This document shows, piece after piece, positions 1-4,208 of a DNA stretch of 5,474 bases. Made by a program: the position numbers and the translations under genes. This DNA comes from an uncultured Solobacterium sp. Its GTDB lineage: Bacteria; Bacillota_I; Bacilli_A; Erysipelotrichales; Erysipelotrichaceae. Each line of letters begins with the position of its first letter. Position 1 is the first letter of the stretch. Below the pieces are notes generated by a model that searched no databases, was not told the origin of the DNA, and worked only from the letters and a program-made list of their open reading frames with translations. The stretch covers positions 1-5,474 of the forward strand of contig CALEMV010000080.1 in the NCBI GenBank assembly GCA_937910655.1, written 5' to 3'.

Positions 1-1144
1 CATTTACAAATAGTACTGGTAAGATTGCAAAGAGTGATGTTTCTGCACCATCATCGCCCCATGCCGCAAAAGTAATTGCATCAATATGATTTTCGATACA
101 TGCTTGAATTGCAGCTTTACATGCATGAATGCTGTAGCGATTATGTGGAATAAATCCCGTCCACTTCCAAGCCCCTCCTACAAATGAGATGTTCTGTGAT
201 AGCTTTTTATGTAGTTTTAGATTATCCGCATAATGTTGTTTATCTGTTGAGTAATAATCCCAATAAGCTAAATTTACATCTTCTGGAACTTTGATTTTTT
301 GAATTTGTTCCTGACTTAGATTGTAGTAACTACCATTTGCCGCAAGGCGGAAGAACATATCGCTCCACATCTGTAGTTCAAAATTGTATTTACTAGCAAT
401 CTCTCTTACCGTTTGTAAGTGTTGATTCATAATTTCCAAACGGTTTTGATAACCATGTTCACTTAGGTATTTGCCTAGGCCTAACATGAATGCTTCATCC
501 ATTCCAATGTTCACTTTTCGTGAATGGAATGCTTTGTCTAATGTTCTAAATAGATTTTCTAGGTATGTATATGTGCGAGTTGATCCAACAAGTAAGATAT
601 CATCGACATCAATCATCTTCTGATATTCTTCATATCGAACAATTTGATTCAGATGTGCTAATGTCTGCACGTATGGTCGCAAATCGATTCCGTACTGTTG
701 TGCATAAGTATCTAACTCTTGAATGTCTTTTACTGTATACGCTCCTCTTTGATAGCCAATATACGGTTCACCATCAATCTTTAACGTATCCTCCATGTAC
801 AGACCTAGAAATGTGTATCCCATAAAGGATAGATATCGAATAAATTTCTTCAATGTTGATATTTTCGGTACTGCATTTCTAGAACAATCCACCATTACAC
901 CAAGATCTTTTACTACACTTGTTTCTGTTTCATCATACTTTGTCGTTGTTAGTGAAAGTAGTGCACGATTTCTTTGTGGGATGGATGAATAAACAATTTC
1001 AATTTCATCATCACTAAAATAAACTTGATAACCATTAACTGTATCTTGTTTAAAAATGATCTTTTTTTGATTGAAATATGGCTTTAACCAATGATTTTCC
1101 TCTAAGAGGGATTGTAGATTTGTTTTATCTAGCATGTCTTCCAT
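1..1144 (-). CDS. GH20 beta-N-acetylhexosaminidase, GcnA-like (3' end beyond window)
   Basis: I translated the minus strand from ATG 1144 and found 381 codons open to the window edge, with no stop. Seen: the segment LGVMVDCSRNAVPK at residues 81-94, then YLSFMGYTFLGLYMED at 104-119, then GMDEA at 214-218, which holds the Asp216-Glu217 pair. MWSDMFFRL follows at 259-267 and AWKWTGF at 325-331. Known: GH20 enzymes use an Asp-Glu pair in substrate-assisted catalysis to release terminal beta-GlcNAc or beta-GalNAc, and the GcnA-like group is usually about 600 residues and often lacks a signal peptide. No signal peptide is seen here, so it is probably cytoplasmic; about 200 or more C-terminal residues lie outside. 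An in-frame ATG at 1135 is an alternative start. Neither ATG has a good ribosome binding site, unlike the minus-strand genes further right, which fits a damaged or artificial upstream junction. Confidence 0.9.
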   Translation of the reverse strand, partial: MEDMLDKTNLQSLLEENHWLKPYFNQKKIIFKQDTVNGYQVYFSDDEIEIVYSSIPQRNRALLSLTTTKYDETETSVVKDLGVMVDCSRNAVPKISTLKKFIRYLSFMGYTFLGLYMEDTLKIDGEPYIGYQRGAYTVKDIQELDTYAQQYGIDLRPYVQTLAHLNQIVRYEEYQKMIDVDDILLVGSTRTYTYLENLFRTLDKAFHSRKVNIGMDEAFMLGLGKYLSEHGYQNRLEIMNQHLQTVREIASKYNFELQMWSDMFFRLAANGSYYNLSQEQIQKIKVPEDVNLAYWDYYSTDKQHYADNLKLHKKLSQNISFVGGAWKWTGFIPHNRYSIHACKAAIQACIENHIDAITFAAWGDDGAETSLFAILPVLFVN

Positions 1145-1153
1145 AATTTCATT

Positions 1154-1170
1154 ATGTGTATAAGAGACAG
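1154..1170 (+). other. 17-bp exact match to Tn5/Nextera mosaic end
   Basis: ATGTGTATAAGAGACAG equals the last 17 of the 19 bases of the engineered Tn5 mosaic end used in tagmentation libraries; only the first two bases differ (TT instead of AG). The natural Tn5 outer end fits less well. In an adapter, the genomic insert lies on the side of the final CAG, which here is the right-hand side from 1171. This suggests an untrimmed adapter that joined two pieces of sequence. A chance match of this length is very improbable. Confidence 0.8.
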
Positions 1171-1176
1171 GATATA

Positions 1177-1191
1177 TTGAAAGCGCTTTCT
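1177..1191. promoter_or_regulatory. Palindromic operator 1, cre-like (CcpA)
   Basis: The core GAAAGCGCTTTC (1179-1190) is a perfect 12-bp palindrome. With its flanks it satisfies every position of the Bacillus-type catabolite response element WTGNAANCGNWNNCW, including the central CG. It would suit CcpA carbon-catabolite control of the esterase operon and, if the junction to its left is genuine, of the hexosaminidase. A LacI-type or RpiR-type local regulator is the alternative reading. Confidence 0.65.
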
Positions 1192-1206
1192 ATTGTTTTG
1201 AGTTTT

Positions 1207-1221
1207 ATGAAAGTACTTTCT
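1207..1221. promoter_or_regulatory. Palindromic operator 2, sister of the cre-like site
   Basis: GAAAGTACTTTC (1209-1220) is a perfect palindrome that shares both GAAAG/CTTTC arms and the flanking TG...T bases with the site centred 30 bp to the left. Its centre is TA instead of CG, which departs from the cre consensus at the two positions most important to LacI-family proteins. The pair may therefore be bound by one regulator tolerant of the centre, such as the RpiR protein encoded downstream, or by two different proteins. It lies just upstream of the candidate esterase promoter. Confidence 0.55.
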
Positions 1222-1249
1222 AAATAGACTCTCATAAAAATTTTTCGTG

Positions 1250-1255
1250 TAATAT
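1250..1255 (+). promoter_or_regulatory. Candidate -10 of esterase-rpiR operon (possibly leaderless)
   Basis: TAATAT matches 4 of 6 bases of TATAAT and has a TG just before it. Transcription would start about 7 bases downstream, at or next to the A of the ATG at 1262. A weak -35 (TAGACT, 1225-1230) sits 19 bp upstream, with an A5T5 tract (1236-1245) between. No ribosome binding site is seen before 1262, so the first gene may be translated from a leaderless message. The assignment is by eye. Confidence 0.4.
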
Positions 1256-1261
1256 AGTGTT

Positions 1262-2221
1262 ATGAATTTATTGTCTAAACTTACATTTTTACCACCATGC
1301 AATCAGGTAAATCATTCTTATCAATTTAAGTGGTCTGCCTCGGGTTTTCAATTTACATTTATTGGTGAGTGTATTACATTACAGATCACCAGTCACCATA
1401 CACTATATGGTCCTGTGATTTTAGCAATCTTTGTGGATGATGAATTATTTCAGAAAATTGATTTAAAAGAAGGAAGTCATGCATATACCATTACATTCTC
1501 AAAACGGGAAATTATGCATGTTAAAATTATTCAGATTACCGAACTACAATATGGTTACTTTGAATTAGAAGACCTACAAACCGATGGAGAAATTTCTAAG
1601 TGGGATAAGCCATCGAATTCTATCCTTTGGATAGGAGATTCTTTGTCTGCTGGTTATGGTTTGGAAGCAGATACAACACCTCTTGTATTCAATACACATT
1701 ACGAGGATTGTACGCATGCATATCCTTATATGGTTTCGCAATTATTAAATGTTTTGCCTATCATTGTCGCATATAGTGGCAATGGCATCTTATCTCGCTG
1801 GATTCCAGAAACGGAAGATAAGCCAAACGATGAAGATATTTTACCTAGTATATTCCCTTACAACATAAGCGAAAATCCATCTTGGGTGATTATTAACCTA
1901 GGCACTAATGACGCATCCTTCACAAGAGGAATTTCCACACGTGAACAACGTTTCCAGGAACTATATATCAATTTCATTCAAAAACTAAAGATAAAGTTCC
2001 CTAATGCAAAGTTCCTATTATGTTATGGTCTCATGGAAGAGTCGCTCCTTTCTTCCGTTCAAAAAGTTGCCGTAGAAACATCTAGTCTATTTTTAAGATT
2101 TGATACTGCAACTGAAAAAGATGGCTTCTGTTTTGCAAGCCACCCTAATAAAACATCGCATATAAACGCTACACGTACTCTCATCAATTTCATTCGTACA
2201 CACAACGAGGAAAGCCTATGA
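1262..2221 (+). CDS. SGNH-hydrolase carbohydrate esterase, CE2 (acetyl esterase) type
   Basis: The protein has 319 residues. Residues about 1-110 are beta-rich, as in the N-terminal jelly-roll domain of family CE2; the SGNH hydrolase domain runs from about 118 to 312. Seen motifs: block I IGDSLSAGYG with nucleophile Ser127, block II Gly173 in SGNG, block III Asn216 in GTND, and block V His294 in SHPNKTSH. No acidic residue stands two or three positions before His294 (Ala292, Phe291), so it may work as a Ser-His dyad, as reported for Clostridium thermocellum CE2. Known CE2 enzymes remove O-acetyl groups from plant polysaccharides. No signal peptide is seen, so here it probably deacetylates an imported sugar or oligosaccharide; the substrate is unknown. 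An in-frame stop at 1250-1252 with no start between fixes the start at ATG 1262. Its stop overlaps the start of the rpiR-type gene by 4 bp, so the two are probably translationally coupled. Confidence 0.85.
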   Translation: MNLLSKLTFLPPCNQVNHSYQFKWSASGFQFTFIGECITLQITSHHTLYGPVILAIFVDDELFQKIDLKEGSHAYTITFSKREIMHVKIIQITELQYGYFELEDLQTDGEISKWDKPSNSILWIGDSLSAGYGLEADTTPLVFNTHYEDCTHAYPYMVSQLLNVLPIIVAYSGNGILSRWIPETEDKPNDEDILPSIFPYNISENPSWVIINLGTNDASFTRGISTREQRFQELYINFIQKLKIKFPNAKFLLCYGLMEESLLSSVQKVAVETSSLFLRFDTATEKDGFCFASHPNKTSHINATRTLINFIRTHNEESL

Positions 2222-2997
2222 TTCGAAACATCCGATTAAACACAAAAACCAAGCAGATTATCCAAAGTGTCTACCCAACAATGTCCTCTTTACAACAAAG
2301 TATTGCGGATTATTTCCTGGAAAATACTGAGCTTTTAGATTTCTCGTCAAAACGTATTAGTAAGATACTCTATGTCTCTGAACCAACCCTATCAAGATTT
2401 GCACAAAAGTGTAACTTTAAAGGTTATCGTGAGTTCATTTATGAATACAGCAGCGACCTTCAAAACTGCGAAATAGATTCATCCGATGAAAACCAGTATA
2501 TTAAAGAGAATATACAGAATCAGTATTTCGATTCTGTTAAGAAAAAGTGTATAGAGATCGCTGCTCAAGATTTTGATCACCTGCAAGGTATTCTAGACCA
2601 ATCCAGAAAGATATACATCTATGGTGAGGGCTTTGCGGCAACTATTGCAAATACATTTCAATATCGTTTAATCAATCTTGGTTATGATATTTCTATCATT
2701 CCAAATGTAGATTTTCTACAATTACGTTCACATCTCATCCAGCATGACGACTTATTCATCTATATCTCTATGCAGGATGAACCTACAATGGATTCAGTAT
2801 CCTTTACACATCTGCTAACGCATGAACCTTACGCAATTTATATCGGACAATCAAATACAAAACTAGGAAAAAAACCTACATTTACGGAGTTTTATCAAAT
2901 TCCAAACGCAAAAGATACAGTCTGTAGCCCATTAATTCCTTTTATTGTATTCATTGATTTATTGACAAATTATATTCGATTTAAATCCCAAAAATAA
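2218..2997 (+). CDS. RpiR-family transcriptional regulator (HTH + SIS)
   Basis: The protein has 259 residues. An N-terminal RpiR-type helix-turn-helix covers about residues 10-85, with the recognisable core SSKRISKILYVSEPTLSRF (43-61) followed by CNFKGYREF. A SIS domain covers about 118-250. Known: RpiR proteins sense sugar phosphates through SIS and control sugar and amino-sugar catabolism. Odd: the phosphosugar-binding loops are changed. The usual GxGxS is GEGFA (136-140), and the usual SxSGxT loop reads SMQDEP (184-189), so the ligand may be atypical or lost. The start is ATG 2218 with GAGG at 2207-2210, in an ATGA overlap with the esterase stop, which indicates one operon. Likely targets are the two palindromes at 1179-1220 and perhaps the agaS promoter; this is inference. 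The gene ends 4 bp before a strong terminator. Confidence 0.88.
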   Translation: MIRNIRLNTKTKQIIQSVYPTMSSLQQSIADYFLENTELLDFSSKRISKILYVSEPTLSRFAQKCNFKGYREFIYEYSSDLQNCEIDSSDENQYIKENIQNQYFDSVKKKCIEIAAQDFDHLQGILDQSRKIYIYGEGFAATIANTFQYRLINLGYDISIIPNVDFLQLRSHLIQHDDLFIYISMQDEPTMDSVSFTHLLTHEPYAIYIGQSNTKLGKKPTFTEFYQIPNAKDTVCSPLIPFIVFIDLLTNYIRFKSQK

Positions 2998-3001
2998 CAA
3001 T

Positions 3002-3025
3002 CCGCACGTATAACGTGCGGTTTTT
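3002..3025 (+). terminator. Rho-independent terminator after rpiR-type gene
   Basis: An 8-bp GC-rich stem pairs CCGCACGT (3002-3009) with ACGTGCGG (3013-3020) around an ATA loop, followed by five T. It starts 4 bp after the regulator stop codon. Its design closely resembles the hairpin at 3667-3689, so it may also be, or have become, a subterminal hairpin of the neighbouring insertion sequence. Confidence 0.85.
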
Positions 3026-3031
3026 AGGCTA

Positions 3032-3042
3032 CCCTATAAGGG
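3032..3042. repeat. CCCT-ATA-AGGG hairpin, right-end copy c
   Basis: A short palindrome with four-base arms. On the minus strand it reads CCCTTATAGGGTAGCC, closely matching the start and flank of the hairpin at 3113-3127 (CCCTTTTAAAGGGTAGGCC). It is one of three related hairpins downstream of the tnpA stop or across it. Confidence 0.5.
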
Positions 3043-3044
3043 CC

Positions 3045-3080
3045 TTTACCACACTTCGACCCTTAAGGGTCTTGTGTAAA
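3045..3080. repeat. Long hairpin with perfect 14-bp palindrome, right-end copy b
   Basis: The core GACCCTTAAGGGTC (3058-3071) is a perfect palindrome. Outside it, ACAC (3051-3054) pairs with GTGT (3074-3077), and TTTAC pairs further out with one bulge, giving a long cruciform-like hairpin. An alternative smaller hairpin pairs GTCTT (3069-3073) with AAGAC (3080-3084), so two folds compete. It lies just beyond the tnpA stop, where IS200-type elements carry right-end structure. Confidence 0.6.
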
Positions 3081-3093
3081 AGACTGACAACCG
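3080..3093. repeat. Inverted repeat flanking tnpA, distal arm
   Basis: AAGACTGACAACCG pairs with 3604-3617 at 13 of 14 positions, including a perfect 10-bp core (CTGACAACCG). The other arm is in the tnpA leader. The element family does not need terminal inverted repeats, so this pairing may act in the RNA rather than at the DNA ends. Confidence 0.55.
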
Positions 3094-3110
3094 TGTTTGC
3101 ACACTATGGC

Positions 3111-3575
3111 CTACCCTTTAAAAGGGTCTACATATTCTTTTTTACTTAGATTATCCTGTATCATATCTTCTTTTTCTTGATTTCGGATATACTCTTCTAC
3201 TACCTTCGTATTCAGTCCTACCGTACTTACATAGTAGCCCTTCGCCCAAAAGTTTCGATTGCCATATTTATATTTTAAATTTGCATGTTTTTCGAATATC
3301 ATCAATGATGATTTGCCCTTCAAGTATCCCATGAAACTTGATACTGCAATCTTTGGCGGCATCTTTACCAACATATGTATATGGTCTCTCATTGCATGTG
3401 CTTCTATGATTTCTACATCTTTATATGCACATAGCTGTCTCAATATCCCTCCTATATCTGCTCTTAATTTTCCATAAATTGCCTTTCTTCTATACTTTGG
3501 TATAAACACAATATGATACTTACAGTTCCATCTCGTATGTGATAAACTTGAATCGTCATTTGGCTTTGTTGCCAT
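3111..3575 (-). CDS. tnpA: IS200-family Y1 (HUH) transposase TnpA
   Basis: The protein has 154 residues, a normal full length for TnpA of IS200/IS605. Seen: HTRWNCKYHIVFIPKYRRK (13-31), the HUH metal-binding motif His65-Ile-His67 in RDHIHMLV, NFWAKGYYVSTVG (108-120), and the catalytic Tyr129 in EEYIRNQ, with Gln133. Known: such enzymes cut and join single-stranded DNA through a 5'-phosphotyrosine, inserting next to short target sequences without target duplication. All key residues are present, so it may be active. The start is ATG 3575, chosen because AGGAGG (3584-3589) lies 8 bases upstream; a TTG at 3623 in the same frame lacks support. The last codons overlap a hairpin (3113-3127). It lies downstream of agaF in the same direction but behind a terminator, with its own -10. 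Confidence 0.95.
   Translation of the reverse strand: MATKPNDDSSLSHTRWNCKYHIVFIPKYRRKAIYGKLRADIGGILRQLCAYKDVEIIEAHAMRDHIHMLVKMPPKIAVSSFMGYLKGKSSLMIFEKHANLKYKYGNRNFWAKGYYVSTVGLNTKVVEEYIRNQEKEDMIQDNLSKKEYVDPFKG
3113..3127. repeat. ACCCTTT/AAAGGGT hairpin across tnpA stop, copy a
   Basis: Seven-base arms ACCCTTT (3113-3119) and AAAGGGT (3121-3127) surround one base. It codes for the C-terminal residues of TnpA and reaches into the stop codon. It shares the CCCTT...AGGGT core with the hairpins centred near 3037 and 3064. Confidence 0.6.
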
Positions 3576-3583
3576 TGATATCT

Positions 3584-3589
3584 CCTCCT
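3584..3589 (-). promoter_or_regulatory. tnpA ribosome binding site with upstream anti-SD
   Basis: AGGAGG within AAGGAGGAGA sits 8 bases before ATG 3575 and decides that start. On the same strand, GCCTCC (3637-3632) lies about 45 bases upstream and is complementary to it. A transcript reading through from agaF would contain both and could hide the site. A transcript from the tnpA promoter would start after GCCTCC and would not. Structural hiding of the tnpA ribosome binding site is known for IS200; this pairing is inferred. Confidence 0.6.
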
Positions 3590-3603
3590 TATATTTTGAA
3601 TTT

Positions 3604-3617
3604 CGGTTGTCAGCCTT
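3604..3617. repeat. Inverted repeat flanking tnpA, leader arm
   Basis: CGGTTGTCAGCCTT is the partner of 3080-3093 (13 of 14 paired, core of 10 perfect). It falls at the very start of the predicted tnpA leader, so the 5' and 3' ends of a tnpA message could pair. Confidence 0.55.
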
Positions 3618-3622
3618 ATTCA

Positions 3623-3628
3623 ATTATA
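3623..3628 (-). promoter_or_regulatory. -10 element of tnpA
   Basis: A perfect TATAAT on the minus strand predicts a start near 3616, giving a leader of about 40 bases that contains the ribosome binding site. No good -35 is seen 17 bp upstream (AAGCGA), which fits the weak expression typical of IS200 transposases. Confidence 0.45.
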
Positions 3629-3666
3629 TACGGAGGCTTTTTTCATCGCTTAAGCTTTTCTCTTCT

Positions 3667-3689
3667 CATACGCATAGCGTATGGTTTTT
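3667..3689 (+). terminator. Hairpin plus T tract at IS left end (terminator-like)
   Basis: The stem CATACGC (3667-3673) pairs with GCGTATG (3677-3683) around an ATA loop, followed by GTTTTT. It can act as a plus-strand terminator and also matches the design of the hairpin at 3002-3020, as expected for the left and right subterminal hairpins that TnpA recognises. IS200 left-end stem-loops are known to block transcription from outside. Confidence 0.55.
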
Positions 3690-3713
3690 ATAGGAAACTT
3701 CGTTTTCCTATAA
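3688..3713. repeat. 10-bp-stem hairpin, role unclear
   Basis: TTATAGGAAA (3688-3697) pairs perfectly with TTTCCTATAA (3704-3713) around CTTCGT. It stands between the terminator-like hairpin and the agaF terminator and may belong to the insertion sequence left end. Confidence 0.5.
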
Positions 3714-3714
3714 T

Positions 3715-3752
3715 AAAATCGACATAGCATACATAAGCTATATCGATTTTTT
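3715..3752. terminator. Bidirectional terminator after agaF
   Basis: A 14-bp stem (3715-3728 with 3737-3750) has one C-A mismatch on the plus strand, which becomes a G-U pair in minus-strand RNA, so the fold is fully paired in agaF transcripts. T-rich ends follow in both directions (six T at 3747-3752 on plus; TTTT then ATTA on minus). It begins 4 bases beyond the agaF stop codon. Confidence 0.75.
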
Positions 3753-3756
3753 GTTT

Positions 3757-4197
3757 TTAAATACCGTCTTCGGATTCAACTTCTTCGTGCTGAACAAGTT
3801 CAAAGCGCATTACTTGAGTCTTACCTGTCTCAATTGTTTGAGCAGCTAAGGAATCAATATCACTTGCGAATCCTCTTGTTAGATTTGCCTCTACAAGCAT
3901 GCCTAAGTTTGAACCAGATAATACAACAATCTTGTATTGATCTTGTAACTTCATTGCTAGTTCAACAGAAACCTTAAATGGTGAACCACCAACTAAATCA
4001 GTGAATACGAGGATTCCATCTGTGCAATCCTTTAAGGAAGCAAAAGCTGCTTCTAATTTCTTTTCGAGATCATCTGTAGAGTCTTCTTGAACGAAATCTA
4101 CTGCATGATAATGTTCTGGCTTACCACCAATGAGTTCTACTGAGCTTGTTAGGCCACTAGCAAAATGTCCGTGTCCTGTAACAACAATACCAATCAT
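3757..4197 (-). CDS. agaF: PTS EIIA component, mannose/GalNAc family (AgaF-like)
   Basis: The protein has 146 residues, a usual size for a free mannose-family EIIA. Seen: MIGIVVTGHGHFASGL at the N terminus, with His9 in the position of the phosphorylated histidine of ManX and AgaF, and TDLVGGSPF at 66-74, the conserved loop of the family. Its start resembles E. coli AgaF. It receives phosphate from HPr and passes it to EIIB during sugar uptake; it is cytoplasmic and lacks membrane segments. AGGAGG at 4204-4209 overlaps the agaS stop codon, and 11 bp separate the genes, so translation is probably coupled. The acidic tail after about residue 136 (EEVESEDGI) is short. EIIB, EIIC and EIID are not in the window, so the sugar is inferred from agaS: galactosamine or GalNAc is most likely, with another mannose-family sugar possible. 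Confidence 0.9.
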   Translation of the reverse strand: MIGIVVTGHGHFASGLTSSVELIGGKPEHYHAVDFVQEDSTDDLEKKLEAAFASLKDCTDGILVFTDLVGGSPFKVSVELAMKLQDQYKIVVLSGSNLGMLVEANLTRGFASDIDSLAAQTIETGKTQVMRFELVQHEEVESEDGI

Positions 4198-4208
4198 AAC
4201 ATTCCTCC

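Larger units (their letters stand above)
3002..3714 (-). mobile_element. IS200-type insertion sequence (IS200/IS605 family, ends approximate)
   Basis: A single Y1 transposase gene lies between structured, non-coding flanks, inside the gap between two convergent operons. No tnpB is present, which places it in the IS200 group. That group lacks terminal inverted repeats and is recognised by subterminal hairpins. Two hairpins of matching design (3002-3020 and 3667-3683) lie on either side of tnpA in the same orientation, as the family requires. An element of about 700 bp agrees with the usual IS200 length. The exact ends cannot be read from one copy and may lie some 10-20 bases away. Confidence 0.7.

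Noticed and set aside
565..992. Two plus-strand open frames of 86 and 65 codons
   Set aside because: They lie wholly inside the minus-strand hexosaminidase coding sequence, have no ribosome binding site and resemble nothing.
1157..1162. TATACA as -10 of the hexosaminidase gene
   Set aside because: It lies inside the mosaic-end match and has no convincing -35, so it may not be native sequence.
1154..1170. A genuine Tn5 or Tn5-like transposon end
   Set aside because: The match is to the engineered hybrid end rather than the natural outer end, and no transposase, resistance genes or second end are in the window.
3576..3623. Sixteen-residue N-terminal extension of TnpA from a TTG
   Set aside because: The TTG overlaps the -10 element and lacks a ribosome binding site, while ATG 3575 has a perfect one 8 bases upstream.
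3259..3727. Two plus-strand open frames opposite tnpA
   Set aside because: They are antisense shadows of the transposase and its leader; no start signal or recognisable protein.
2998..3756. A tnpB gene or guide-RNA nuclease system with the insertion sequence
   Set aside because: Only a TnpA-sized gene fits between the flanking operons; no RuvC-like open frame exists here.
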